Positions 43,203-56,806 of a stretch of DNA of 64,000 nucleotides are shown here, one piece after another. How positions within the stretch are numbered: position 1 is the stretch's first letter; every line of letters starts with the position of its first letter. The position numbers and the translations under genes are program-made. Below the pieces are notes generated by a model. The model made no database searches. It worked only from the letters and a program-made list of their open reading frames with translations, and was not told the DNA's origin. The DNA is from Sipunculus nudus. Taxonomy: Eukaryota > Annelida > Sipuncula > Golfingiida > Sipunculidae. The stretch covers positions 65,690,800 through 65,754,799 of the forward strand of contig CM049314.1 of assembly GCA_026874595.1 (NCBI GenBank), given 5' to 3'.

Positions 43203-43737
43203 CTCTTTGTGGTAGTGATCAAGACAGATGAGCTGGCCAGGAGTGAAGCAGTTACATAACACTGCATACCACTGGCTTGATGTAAACAAATGACCCATGG
43301 GTCATGGCACTTAGCTTTTATTTTTGATCATAAAATATGATTTGGAAGAAGGATAAGACAAATGTTAGTTTTGTGTTGTAATATATGCTGATTTATAAGG
43401 ATGATGGCATTTAACTGAAGATATGTAAAGATCTTGATAAAATCCTTGGAGAGGGAAGAGGGCTGGTGTCATTTATATTTTTTACATTTGGAAACGAGTG
43501 CTATTGTCACACAGGTTTTGACTTGGCCTAATTATTTTATCTACATTGCAGCAGAAGTATGGAAAAAAAAATGTCCACTTTAAGTCATGTTAACTATAAT
43601 GCTTTTAACAACGTCCGAGTTTACAGTTATTCAATAATTACAGGTTACCTATGCCCAAGAGTAGCACTAGCACAAATGATATAAGAGTTTAACTATTTAT
43701 TAAAAACTAGAATACGGGTAGTCGACAAGCGACTATG

Positions 43738-44329
43738 TGTATCCGCCAAAATCAGAGTAGGACGGGTTAAGTGACGCATGGATTGAGTGGCAAATTTAAG
43801 GGGAAATAGAGTTACATGTATTACATATTAGAATGGATGTCTGCCACGTAAACATGATTGTAGGTGGTGCCACCTGTTATTTGAACAAGAAACTATCAAG
43901 GATGTATACGCATGCCGAATTCCAGGTGAATTAGTCAAACAACTGCAGAGATATGAGTGATTTTAACCCAAGGCAGATGAACAGATGGACAATGTGCAAA
44001 CATGGTTGCAGGTGGCGCCACTATTTTTTGTGTATGTTATAAAGCTATCCAAGCCCTACATTTGTACAAAAATTTTTTCCTGATCGGTCAAACGGTTCCC
44101 GAGATATGTGGGGGTTTATGTGTGGAAACAAACGGAAGCTGGGCAGAGAGGAAAGGTCAGAGGTCAAGGCCAATTGGTTAGGCACCAGTTCACTTGTGAC
44201 CCGATAATTGGTGCAAGTTTTGGAAAAATCTGTCCAATAGTCTCACAGTAGTTCTCTGGAAACAAATGTTGCAGCGGCAGAACCCGGTCAAAAACATAGT
44301 ATCCACATAACTTTGTTTTGGCGGATACA
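43738..44329. mobile_element. Inverted-repeat element (about 0.6 kb MITE)
   Basis: A perfect 14-bp inverted repeat, tgtatccgccaaaa at 43,738-43,751 and ttttggcggataca at 44,316-44,329. Inside, 'aggtgg(t/c)gccac' occurs twice. Just outside the left arm, 'tagtcgacaagcgacta' forms a small palindrome that may be the true end. Confidence 0.6.
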
Positions 44330-44681
44330 ATTATATAATAAAGATCTAATTTCTGGCATGTACATAGGAACTATATAGTGGAATATTTATGGTAAATATG
44401 AGGAAAACCAGATAAGTGGTTTTGATATTAGGCAGTCCTGAAGTGTGAAAATAGGTCTTTAATAAAAAATTGAGGTTTTTCCTTAATTTCTCAAAGGAAC
44501 AAAGTTGCAAAGACCCAGTTTTCAGCTTGGTAGTAGATCTTGAGGACATCTGGTATTATGCAGAATTTTGGATTCCTAGGTCTTACGGTCCCAAAACGTG
44601 CAACATCTATGGACGGACAGACGGACGGTCAGACAGTGGACCACGACTATAGCTCAGATGGCTAACAGTCAACTGAGCTAA

Positions 44682-44868
44682 AAAAACATTTCATGGCCAA
44701 GGTTGATTTTTATATTAATGCAAATACATTAAAAATATTGCAAAATTCAGTTTTAATAAAGTCATTTCCTTGAAAAAAAAGTCTCTAGCTTCAGCAATTT
44801 TCATGGTTAGTGAGTAAATATATTTCCTGATTTTTTTACAAAGTGCATTATGTGTGGGCCCATGACTT
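44682..44868. other. Spacer between R2 copies
   Basis: A short AT-rich stretch resembling R2 interior sequence ('aagtctctagcttcagcaat'). Confidence 0.4.
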
Positions 44869-46525
44869 AAAACAAGGGACCCATGGGTCACATCGCTCAG
44901 CTGAATTTTGGAAAATATTAGTAACTGCAAAATATTTTTATTTCTTTTGGTTTTTCATGTATATTATCATAATAGAAAAGCTATGAGAAAATGGCCCTGC
45001 TAAAATGAAACTCTGTAAATTATAGAATAATAGACATGAGCTTAACCATTTAGTGATGCACCAAGGGAACAAATAGGCCTACGGTAAGTGTTATATATAA
45101 GTAACATTTCATAAACAAATAATGTGTGAAGGTAATTAAGTTTTCAAAAGTTAAATATATGGCCATATGAGTTAAAAATTAATCCAACAAAGTTTGACCA
45201 ATATTCCTAATTTTAATACTAAGTTAACAGTGTTATTCACACATAGGCCATGCCAACTTTAAGAGATATAGATGAAATGCTACAAAGAATTTATATCTTC
45301 TTAAATCTTGTCAGTTAGCACTTACATTAGATCCTAATATTTTATCACATTTGAATATTAGGATTAAATTCCTGACTTTTTTTTCTTTAAAACAATCAAA
45401 ATTGTTCAAGTCTCATCAAAAAGAATTTATTTAACATTAAAATTATTTGTACGATTCATCTTGTTTATTAGTCCTGTGTATTGGGTGGGGGGAGGGGTCT
45501 CCGTTGTTACTGCTCGTTGCTGAAAAAAATGTTAATTTTAAGATTCATCTAGTTCATAGTACAGGTCTGTCAACAGAATGGGGGTGGGGTGGGGGGGGGG
45601 GGGGGGGGAGCAGGGTTGCCAGAGAAAAAGTCTCCCTGTGGTATGGTATTAACTGCAGACAGCCTGATCAAGCTCAACTCAGTGGAGAGAGCTGCACTGA
45701 ATGACCTACAGTCACCAAAGTGGACTGCTTGACAATGTAAGGGAATACAACAAGAGCCTCCAAAATAAATTCAATTAGTAGCCTAATAGTGCAGCTTTTA
45801 TTTTCACATTTCAGATTTTAACAGATTAAATCCTTATGTGCACATGCTGTGAAAATTAAATCCACGGTACTTACAGGAAAAAAATGTGCCGTGGCCAAAG
45901 TTGGGCAAAATTTAAGGTACCAATTTTTATTTTTGCTAATATTTTAAAAAATTTAAAAGATTTTGATCTAATTTTGGGTATACAATTTAATTTTGATTAA
46001 TTAAAGTTATATTACTGGAAGAAAGTCCTTAGCTTTAACATGTTTTGTGTTAAGGGATCAAATATCTTTTCTGATTTTTTACAAAATGCATTATATTTGA
46101 GCCCATAACTTTTTAAAATTATATAATACCGACCTTATTTCTAGCATGTATATAGCAACTATATAGAGGAATATTTATGGTAAATATGAGGAAAAACGGA
46201 TGAGTGGTTTTAATATTAGGCAGTCCTGAAGTGTGAAAATATGTTTTTAATAAAAAATTGAGGCTTTTCCTTAATTTCTCAAAGGAACAAAGTCGCAAAG
46301 ACCCAGTTTTTGGCTTGGTAGGAGATCTTGGGAACATCTAACATTAAGCTGAATTCTGGATTCCTAGGTCTTACGGTTTCAAAATGTACCACATCTACGG
46401 ACGGATGGACGGACGGACAGACGGACGGATAGACGGCAAGACAGACGGACGCACAGACAGACGGACGGACGACTGACAGTGGACCACGACTATAGCTCAG
46501 ATGACTTATAGTCAGCTGACCTAAT
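44869..46525. repeat. R2 dispersed repeat, most compact copy
   Basis: It runs from the palindrome GACCCATGGGTC (44,878-44,889) to the terminal hairpin 'tatagctcagatgacttata' plus 'gtcagctgaccta' (46,492-46,525). It contains a G-run (45,581-45,609), a shared 'aagtggactgcttgacaatg' block (about 45,718), and ggacggac iterations before the hairpin. It gives the best view of an intact unit (about 1.66 kb). Confidence 0.65.
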
Positions 46526-46981
46526 AAAAAATTTAGGTCAAGATGACTTATAGTCAGCTGTGCTGAAAATTAATTTTTTACCAAGATAATAAAAATAATG
46601 TTATATATGAACAGAGAAGGCAAGTTGTTAACACAAGGAGTTGTGAGGTTCCTTCACTCCTTAGTTATTCTAGATCTCCTTCCCTTTAACCACTGCTGTG
46701 TATAGCATACTGTGGTTGCCTTTATATTGGCGGGGCTGAATTTTCGCGGTTTTTATATTTTTAAAAGTTTCACGGGGTTCCTTTTTCGCGCTCTATCATT
46801 GGTCTAGTAGTATATTTCGTTATCAAAAATAGTTTCATTTACAGGTGATTTCACTATTATCTAGGTCTCCTATTTCTCTGTCCGGATATCGCATGTTCGA
46901 ATTCACAGACGGCTGAACCGACGCCTGGGGGAAGCATTGACCCCTCTGGCTGTAATTAGTTCAGGGCTGAGGCTCATTAAA
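46526..46981. other. Spacer between R2 copies
   Basis: It contains a second, partial hairpin tail (46,541-46,563). No other feature. Confidence 0.4.
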
Positions 46982-49900
46982 AACAAGGGACCCATGGGTC
47001 ACGGCGCTCAGCTGATCGTGATTGGACTATAAATGTTTCTCCACTGTGATACTATATCGAGTCGATAAAGCTTATGAATATCATGTACATGTTGGGCTAT
47101 TATAAAGGAATGCAATGTAATATGTGAGTAAATGATAAATGAAATTACCTGACTGATGGATTAATAGAGTCAAATAAAGTGGTTTATTTCTTATTTATTT
47201 AGGAGGGGTTGAAAACTGTGATATATTTGAGCAAATATGAATGCAATGACAGCAGTAATAAGCAGTAGTAGAATGATGATAAAGCTATTTGTTGAAGGAT
47301 CTAAAGTGTATGGTAGTCTGAACGCTTTTAATTTGACAGATATGATGTTATGATTTATGAATATGTGACTGTATGACACAATATCTCTTTAGTCTTGACA
47401 AGGTACATTATTGTGATGCCCACTATGTCTACATATTACACAATATTGACATAATTTCTGGCATGTACATAGGTACCTATGGATGAATAGTTATACAAAA
47501 TATTAAAGTATGAAAATTTCTGATTCATCTTGTTCTTGCTTACTGAGGCTGACTTTGGGATGGGGTTCGGAGAAGGGAAAAGTGAGGGCAGCATGAAGAT
47601 GGATGTAGAAATATTCTATTGTAATGTTTTTCATTTATATAAGAATATGAAAAGCTAAGAGGAAAGGGGCCCTCCTACTTGGTTATAGTAAAGTTCTAAA
47701 TATATGATTGCAAACTAATACTCTGACAAGACTGTCATGAAGAAAAACAGTAAAAGTTTTGAGATACTGTGTTGCATACGAAAATTTACAGATGGACAGG
47801 CAAGTGGACAGAATGGACTAATACCTTTATTTCACTTTCAAGAGAATAATGCATTAAAGTTTATATATAATCCTATTTTTTTAAGCAGATCCACTTTTTC
47901 CATTAAGAAGTTTTTATCTGAATCATTTTTTTATTTACAGGTTTATAAATTTTTAATTAAAAAACCTGAAAATATAAGTTAAAATATTAGAATTTTGCAA
48001 AAGTTGCAATCATTATATATACAGAGTAAAAAAATTGGGTCATATTATGCATACACATATATTTTATTATTTTTAAATCATAAATGTTTAAACTGATTTT
48101 AAAAGAAAATAATGCCACAACATGGCATGTACAAGAATATTCCTTGAATCACTATTAAAAAGTTTTGCACATTGGAGTTTTCAGGACATGCTTAATTTTA
48201 TTCACCAAAATAAAATAAAAGTAAATTTGATAAAATAAAACATCTTTTAAAATAAAGTATACACACTGTTGGTTGAATGAGGGACAAACAATATCATTGT
48301 GCTAATTACTATCCCAGTTTTAATTAATTACTGGAATTAATAGTCAATTTCACACCTGGTGAAGTTTTTACTCTTCTGAAGTAAGGAATTACTTATCTCA
48401 TGAACATCCACACTTTCACAGCAATACAACACTTTGTGGACACAATTAAATGTACACTTTGGTCATTGTAACCCTGGTGGTTCAATACAAAATCTAAAAT
48501 GTAGCATGTCATAAAATAAAATACAGAAAATTATAACATTCATCTAGTTTATGCACCAGCTGGGGGGGGGGGGGGGGATGAGTGCAGGGCAGAGGGGAAG
48601 CCTGCTAGTAGTGGCCAAGCTGGGCCAAGGTAAGCTGCCTGGGGTGGGTTACATAATGCAAGTGAAGGCTGTACTACTAGGTGGGCTAGATGTAAACAAC
48701 ACTTGACATGGTGTATGAAAACATGAATAAAAGCTATTCATTCCAATCAATTTCTTTCGAAAGTTCAGATTATAAAAGATTAAATCCTTATGCATATATG
48801 CTGGAAAAATTGAATCAACAGTGCCAAAGTTGGACAAAATTTAAGGTATTGATTTTTCATTTATGCTAATAACTTGAAAAATTTGCAAAATTCAGATCTA
48901 ATTTTGGGTAAACAATTGAATCTTGATTGAATAAAGTTATATTCCTGAAAAAAAATGTCTCTAGGTTCAGCAATTCTCATGTTAGGTGAGTAAATATATT
49001 TCCTGATTTTTTAAAAAATTGCATTATGTTTTGGCCCATTACTTCAAAATAATACCCAATACTAACCTAATTTTTGGTATGTTCATAGAAAATGTATAAA
49101 AGAATGTGAATACTAAATACGATCAAAAACAGATGAGTGGTTTTGATATTAGGCAGCCTTGAAGTGTAACAATGGCTTTTTTTTATGGAAAACGGAGTTT
49201 TTTTTCCTTAATATCTCGAAGATGAGTCCTAATGACCCAATTTTCGGTATGGTAGGAGATTTTGGGGACATCCAAAATTATGTCAACAGCCTGGGGAGCA
49301 TAGAGATGTGCACTGAATGACCTACAGTCATCAAAGTGGACTGCTTGACAATGTAAGGGAATACACAAGAGCCTCCAAAAAAATTCAATAACTAGCCTAA
49401 TTTTGCAGCTTTTATTTTCAAATTTCAGATTTTAACAGATTAAATCCCTATGTATACATGGTGTGAAAATTTAATCCACAGTACTTACAGGAAAAAAACG
49501 TGCCATGGCCAAAGTTGGGCAAAATTTAAGGTACCAATTTTATATTTTTGCCAATATTTAAAAAATTTAACAAATTTTGATCTAATTTTTGGTATACAAT
49601 TAAATTTTGATTAATTAAAGTTGTATTACTGGAAAAAAGTCCCTACCTTTTACACTTTTGGTCTTAAGTGACCAAATATCTTCCTGATTTTTTTACAAAG
49701 TCCATTATGTTTGGGCCCATAACTATTTTAAATTATATAATACTGACTTAATATCTGGCATGTACATAGGAACTATATAGAGGAATATTTATGGTAAATA
49801 TGAAGAAAACCAGATGAGTGGTTTTGATATTAGGCAGTCCTGAAGTGTGAAAATAGATTTCTAATAAAAAATTGAGGTTTTTCCTTAATATCTCAAAGGA

Positions 49901-50127
49901 ACGGAGTCCTATTGACCCAATTTTTGGCATGGTAGGAGATTATGGGGACATCTAACTGTATGCCGAAATTCAGATTCGTAGGTTCAATGGTGTCAAAACG
50001 TGCCAGTCTTACGGACGGACATCCAGACGGACAGACGGACGGACGGACGGACGGACAGACAGACGGACGGACGACGGACAATGGACCATGACTATAGCTC
50101 AGATGACTTATAGTCAGCTGAGCTAAA
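46982..50127. repeat. R2 dispersed repeat, long copy
   Basis: The left palindrome GACCCATGGGTC is at 46,989-47,000 and the right hairpin at 50,091-50,126. A G-run lies at 48,562-48,577. The interior repeats blocks of the copy at 44,869 (49,318-49,560 against 45,695-45,930), so it may be two copies partly fused. Confidence 0.6.
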
Positions 50128-50480
50128 AAATAAAGCAATACTGACATAATATCTGGTATGATTAGAGGAAATATATAGAGGAACATGAAATATGATCAAA
50201 AACAGATCAGTGGTTTTTATATCAGGCAGCCTTGAATTAAGTGCAACAATGGGTTTTTAATGGAAAAATGAGGTTTTTCCTTAAAATCTCAATGGAATGA
50301 ATGTCATAGTGACTCGATATTGGATATGGTAGGAGATATTTTAGACATCTAACTGTATGCCAAATTTTGGATTCATAGGTCCAAGAGTTTTAAATTATGC
50401 CGTGTTCATGGCCAGATGGCCAGACAGATGGACAAGGGACCATGACTATAGCTCAGATGACTAACAGTCAGCTGAGCTAA
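50128..50480. repeat. R2 tail duplicate
   Basis: It repeats the last about 350 bases of R2, ending in another 'ctatagctcagatgac' ... 'agtcagctgagcta' hairpin (50,446-50,479). Confidence 0.6.
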
Positions 50481-51684
50481 AAATGTGTGTATGTAATCAA
50501 GTTTTCAATATTTAAATATAAGGCCATATGAGCGAAAAAATTAATCCCATATTCCTGATTAACTAAGTAAATAATAGTTTTATTCTTATCAAGGGCCAGT
50601 CAACCTTAAGAGAAATGAATGAAATGTAAATAAAGAATTATCTCTCACTAAATCTTAAAATATGTTGGTGAGCACTTACATAAGTTTCTAATATTTTATC
50701 ACATTTGAATATTAGGATTCAAATCCTGCAAATTTTCAAGTCACAACAAAAAAATTAATACAGAAATTATAAGAATATTCATCTTGTTTATTAGTCCTGT
50801 GTATTGAACGGGTGTGTTAGGGGAGGAGGAGTACCAAGCATGTGCGAAAATGTTCAGTTTTAACCCGGCACATTGGTAAAACCCTCGGCATGTTTGTTGA
50901 ATTTATGACGGCATGAATACAAGCATGGCTCGTAAAGGTTACAATAGGCAGGCAGCTTGCATACAATACAGGAAATGACCCGTGTCCATGGAGACAGTGT
51001 TTCAGTTTGGGTTGTGAGCTCACATGTATACTATTGTTTTAATTCATCATTCTTAGCATGATATTGAGATTATGGGCAGAACGTTTACCACAATATGAAT
51101 GCAACCTGATGCAAGACCACTGCGATGCATTCCTTGATATTACTTGTATCACAACTCGAGTAGGCTTACCAGCCCAATTATCGAATTGCCTACTGAGGCT
51201 GGTTGTCACGGCTAGGAAAATGATGGCAACCACTAATTTGCATCTTAGAGAATTTTATGCAATAAAAATGTCAATGTACACGATCTCTGATATAATACTG
51301 CTGAGTAAGATATTCTTCCTTAGGTCCTGAAACTGCAAAAATATTTTATCCAGACATGAATGTATGGTTCCCCTGTCATACTGCTGGACAAAAACATTGT
51401 ACCCTAGAAGGTATCAATTTTTTTTTTTTTTTTTTGGGGGGGGGGGGACCTGATCTATTCTGTTGCACTGATATTGTAGTAATTAGATATTCAACCATGA
51501 TACAGAGGGATTGACCAATACTCTCGGTTAGTAGATGTTGTTAGAAAGTATACTAAAACAGCTAATGATCGGTCTGGTTTATGTTAAGTGGTGAGGTATT
51601 TGCTCCTTCAAAAGCACATGCAAAAAGAATCCCATATCATGCACCCTGGCTTGTGGAAACTGTGGGGGCTCTAGCTGCATATAA
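50481..51684. other. R2 interior-like sequence and unassigned DNA
   Basis: The first part resembles R2 interior ('gccatatgag', 'tatcacatttgaatattagg'). A T-run followed by a G-run lies at 51,419-51,448. The open frame at 51,058-51,330 has no recognisable motif. Confidence 0.4.
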
Positions 51685-52460
51685 GGTTGCCAGTGGTCAG
51701 GGAAAGGAAAGGGAAAATATTATGTTTTCAAGGGCAGGGAAATGTCATGGAATTTCAAAAAAAGTAATTGGATTTTCTGATGATTGTATGCAAGGGAGAA
51801 GTCGGAATTTTAATGGCTTATATGGCAACTGCAGTTGATTATCCAACAGGAAGACCTTTTCATCTCATGAGCCAGCATTCAATAATTTCATACTACATTT
51901 TCATTTTCCTTTCAAATATTGTTGTGTTATGTAAGTAGATTAAATCTTAAATCCCTTTGATTTTTGAACATACATATTGACTGATGATGCAGAGCATGGA
52001 TACACAAAATGTATGCATATAGCACCAACCATCAATGAAAGGTCACCTGTTTCTTAGCAGTAATATAGAACTAATATTTAGTACTAGTGAAACATTTTAT
52101 GCAAGGACATGAATCTGACCAGGTAACAAACTAGAAAGGCAGAACACAGTGCAGTTACACTGATCCATAGAAGTCATTCGTTGTTATTGTATGATAAATT
52201 TATAAACATGATTTATGCTAGATAACAAAGTGAATCTTTTTTTAAATGATACATTGTCATTCCAAATTTCTAGTTTCAGATTGCTTTGCTTTACAATTAC
52301 AATTTTTCAAGTAAATATTTGGTTTGTGTTAGCAGTAGAATGACATTTCCTAGAGGGAATTTAAATTTTGTTGGTTAGTTTATCCCTGAAAATAAACTAA
52401 AAGTCCAGGAACAGTCAGGTAAAAGTCCAAGATTTTTTTCAGAGTTGACTGCTGGCAACC
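51685..52460. mobile_element. Inverted-repeat element (about 0.78 kb)
   Basis: The ends are ggttgccagtggtca (51,685-51,699) and, inverted, ggttgccagcagtca (52,446-52,460), 13 of 15 matching. Subterminal 'gtcagggaaa' and 'ccaggaacagtcagg' strings flank the core. No transposase was seen. Confidence 0.55.
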
Positions 52461-52565
52461 CTGTGAATAACTCACACAGACACTTTGTGATAAGAATCGA
52501 AAGAGGATGTCTAATTTAAATTGTAATCATTACACATCTGCATGATTTTACTGATATGGTGATTA

Positions 52566-55105
52566 AAACAAGGGACCTGTTGGTCATTGTGCTATGCTAA
52601 AAATGACCTTAAAGGAAAAAACTAAAATAAAAACTAATGGAGATAAAGTCTGAGAGGAAAAGGTAGTATAAGGTGGGTATTGGTTAATATGATAGATTTG
52701 TACTGACAAGTAAGAAAATTGTTGCAAATAATGCTATGTGATCTGACCATGTGTCTTCTAATAATGAAACTGAAACATTGTAAGCAGTTTTAAACATAAG
52801 ATACATACCAACACCATGATCAGTGGTCGACTCCTTGATAAGTTGTTGACAGCTCAGCAGGTGACACGTGTGTTCAATAAATTCTAATTTTTTTCTACAC
52901 CTTTTTTTTCAGTTTTATATATTTTTTTTCAAATAACTAACAGCCCCAGTCCCCAGATGCAAGGTAGGGGTTTTCAATGGCGCTAAATGGTGGGAGTTAC
53001 AACATCTCTGAATATACTTATGGGATATAAAATTTAATTCAACAGTTAGTACAGGAAAAAAAGTTGATCCATGATTACTGAATATAAAAATGGGTAGACT
53101 GACAGGGGAGACAAACAAGGCTGATCACTTTATTTCAAATTTGTCTGAGGCAGGAAAATAATGAATGTGCATTAGATCCTCACTTATTACTTTATCAATT
53201 TTCTTTGTTTCATCATTTTGATTTTCGTACATTTGCAATATAACATATATATCTGGATCTATAAGTCAATTCAAATTTCTCAATATCATCATCATTTATC
53301 CTTAATTTTGGTAATATAACATCACATTATGCACACAGGTGAATTTAATTTTATTTTGAATGTTAACTTGGTTAAATTATTCAAGTGGAAATTAGTTTCT
53401 TTAAAGTGCCACAATAGCACTACATGGCATCTTGTGGATTACATTTGCGATGAAATAACTTTAGTTTTGGAAATACAGTTCAAACAATAACAACTAGAAA
53501 ACACACACTCACAGTCACAAAATTGTTCAAAAAAACTTTGTGCAGGCTTAATCAGAGAACCTAATCTGCTGAACTCTGACCTCATGAAATATGCTTGAAT
53601 TTTTATGAGAATGAAATTCAAGTGGGAAACTCTATTAGTGTTTATGTTTCTAGTGTTTCATGAAAATCCATAAGAATTTTGGTAAGTCACAATGGTGCCA
53701 CCAAAGTTTGGTGTCCTAATTAAATATGCGTGGATTTGGCTGGGAATAAAAATTAGGTGAGATATTTAAGTGATTAACATTTCTGCTGAGATTGACAAAA
53801 ATCCATCATATTCCTACTAAGTTATCACGGCAACCCTTCAAAATAGCTCTGTGACCTCTGCCCTCATTAAATATGTGGCCGGGGATTTGCCTTTAATCAA
53901 ACTCGGGTGAGATAATCTATTGGTAAATAGTTATGGTTAGTTTCTTGAAAATCCATCAAAGCCCTTGTCAGTTTTGGTGCTATTCCAATAATCCCAGGAA
54001 AACTTTTTAGTGTCACATATGAAATGTAAAAATTTTGTATAAAAAGATTTTAAAAATAAAAAAATCATTCAAGTATGACCAAAACCTTATCAGCTCTAGA
54101 AACCCTGCTACAACAATTAGGAGTAGATCTGAGTAAAAATTGAGATATCTTAGGCATAAAAAAATAGCACCGCCCGCGTCAATTTTAATACCTGGCATCA
54201 AACATTTTTATTTTGATTTTCATCTTTCAAGAAATTAAAATAATACAATTTTGATACAATTTCCTTTGTTATGTAGTGCTTTTACCTGTTTAGCAAAAAC
54301 ACCCTGTTATTTTCATACTTTTCCATGGTCATATGACATTTTCACTGAAACATACAATAAATGGTAAAGAAAATAACGCCCACCTGCGGTGATTTCTAAA
54401 AAAAAGAGCCTGAGAACCATACCTTTTTATTTTGTTGGCCTTATTTAGATATTTGATGTCGAATAAAATTGTTCACGGATGGACAGAGCTGAACACTATA
54501 CCTGATCTGAAATGCATCACTCAGAAGCACCCTACTGTTGCAGTTAATCTCAAATCATATCTCATCCCACCCCCACAGCAATATCCCGACCATATACATC
54601 AAGTGTAATGGAATAATTATCCCCTGGAAGTGGGGTATGCAGGCAATGCTGTATTAAATGAGTTCCAGTGACCAACAATGGGCTGCTTAGAACTAAGTTA
54701 ACAATGCAAGTGAATACAATAGAGCTCCCCAAAAAAATCAAGAAAGAGCCCTGTTTCTGAGCTTATATTTTCAAATTTCATATTTTAACAGATTTAACCC
54801 TTATGTGTACCTTCTGTCAAAAGCAAACCAGCAGTGTGTTTACAGGAATAAAATGTGCCATGGTCAAAGTTGTGCAAAATGGAAGGTGCTGATCGCACAC
54901 TTATATATGCTATAAACTTGAAGAATTTACAATATTTTGATCTAATTTCTTTCATACAATTAAATCTTGATTAAATAAAGTGTCTCAAATTTTGGATTCG
55001 TAAGTCTAATTTCAAAATGTGCCAGTCTAATGAACAGACAGACGCACAGATGACATACAATTCATCATAACTATAGCTCAGATGACATTAAGTCATCTGA
55101 ATTAA
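52566..55105. repeat. R2 dispersed repeat, degenerate copy
   Basis: The left end 'acaagggacctgttggtca' is a mutated form of the palindrome. The block at 54,650-54,900 matches R2 interior. The right hairpin is at 55,070-55,105 ('tagctcagatgac' ... 'gtcatctgaatta'). Confidence 0.5.
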
Positions 55106-56806
55106 AAATTGTAATGTATATCAACAGTTTTTACAATGTTAATGTTTTATAGAGATCTTTGGTTATTTTTATCATTTTCAACTTGAATAGTGTTGCACAT
55201 GATGTCCCTTGAATTCACTGATTTTTTAGATCTATACCACTGTATATTGTAGTTCATGAAATACACTATTTCAAAACATCTTGAACAGGAATAAGCATGA
55301 TGATAACCAAGAGATGAGATCATTCATACAACTCCATTTGAATGCTGATGTATAGTAAAATAAAGGTATTTTCTGCCTGGAAAAGTGTGATGATTTTTAA
55401 ACTTTCCCAACACACTATTGCATAAAACTTTTTTTTTACATTAAGGCCATAACCAGGAATCAAAATGAGGTGATTTTGCTTTTGTTGCATTTTGCGTGAG
55501 GTTTACCACACATTTCAGGTATTTGCCTGTCACTAAAATGTTTATCCCATTTGAGAAAACAATATGCAATACTTCAGAATTCACAAGAAATCCTATAAAG
55601 CCACATATTTGACATGAAGTTCAAGGTCATCAGTTTTAAAACTCCTTCCAAAACTTAGAGAAAAAAATTGTATCAAACATGAGTTAAAATTAAACTATAT
55701 TTCAAACGACATGGTGTTAATAAGGTAATCAACAGATAATCATAGTGCTTCAAGGCATATTTTTGCTGTGAAGCTCACAGAATATTGATCATGTAAAACA
55801 GTTTTGACCTAGGTTCTTGGGAGATTTTCCAAGGTCCTCCCACAAGGTTTTCTATTTTGAGAGTTCCTAGGTAGTGAGAAGTTTCTAGGTTGAATGGTTA
55901 CAATCTGTGCCCTGCTATGAACTATGAACTGTTGTGCCCCAGATGAACACACAAAAGGAGAAATAGTGCTAAATAGTGATAGATATAGCTCAGATGACTT
56001 ACAGTCAGCTGAGCTAAAAATAATGTCACTTGAGTATACCTTCAAGGTGTATCCAGGTATTGTCATTTCACCTCGGTTGCTTTAAGGAACCATAAATTTT
56101 CTGTAACTCCACCAGTAGAGCACTTCTGTAACCCCATCAGCGGAGAAAAACTGCAACAGGGTTCTGTGATAGGAATTAAAACAATATAAGTGACTCATAT
56201 AAATTTAAAAATCACAAAAAAGAATATTCCAATAAATATACTTAATGTAACAATGACTGTTCCAATCAATTTGAAATGCTGATCCTGTAAGAACTCACTC
56301 CAATAGGAGTTGATGTCAGACAAACCCATGATCTTTGTTTATGCTAGTAGGATTGAAATTTGACCACTGGGACAAAATCCAATTAGAATATCCTAAATTA
56401 ATTCTGATCTTACTTAAAGTAATTTACCAAGAAAGATACAAAATAAAAAAAAAAAGAATTAAAAATTCAAAATATCTTTAATTTAGTGAAGGGTGTATTT
56501 CAGTGCCATTTGTCAGAAACTATAAGAGTTTCCATTTGGTGATCTCAGTTTATGCAAACCTGGAAAAAAGTCATGAACTCAAGAATTGGCTATACACATA
56601 TACTAGCATGATCATTGTGTACAACATGTATGATGACAAATGGGAGCTGTTTCTCTTTAAAACAAATATATTTATATGAAAGAATGTCTGAAGAATTAAC
56701 AGGAGAACTGTAAATATATTAATTATGAAAGGCTGTTCACACATACTTGTTGGTACGGTAAATTCGTCCCATGATTTTACATCTGGGATAATCCCACCAT
56801 CCATTT
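55106..56806. other. Intergenic with repeat fragments
   Basis: It includes another isolated R2 hairpin tail (55,983-56,017) and the left member (56,090-56,740) of a diverged duplication whose partner is 57,330-58,440 (shared 'aggaattaaaacaat', 'tgatcctg(t/c)aag', 'atccaattagaat', 'gaactcaagaa'). Confidence 0.45.

Larger units (their letters stand above)
42349..44681. repeat. R2 dispersed repeat, copy with nested insertion
   Basis: The left end 'aagggacccatgggtcacat' contains the perfect palindrome GACCCATGGGTC (42,354-42,365). The right end is the imperfect palindrome 'tatagctcagatgg...caactgagcta' (44,649-44,681) after a run of 'ggacggac' motifs. A second left-end-like palindrome at 43,292-43,303 and an inverted-repeat element at 43,738-44,329 are nested within it. 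Confidence 0.6.

Noticed and set aside
44649-44681. tRNA-like A box ('tagctcagatgg')
   Set aside because: No B box or cloverleaf follows; the string is half of the R2 terminal palindrome.
44869-46525. R2 as a definite Helitron
   Set aside because: The hairpin plus CTAA end is suggestive, but there is no 5' TC end, no consistent A/T target and no Rep/helicase sequence.
44346-50186. Similar short minus-strand open frames at 44,346-44,549, 46,119-46,337 and 49,748-49,930
   Set aside because: They resemble each other only because they lie in copies of the R2 repeat; they differ by indels and have no start, splice or domain evidence.
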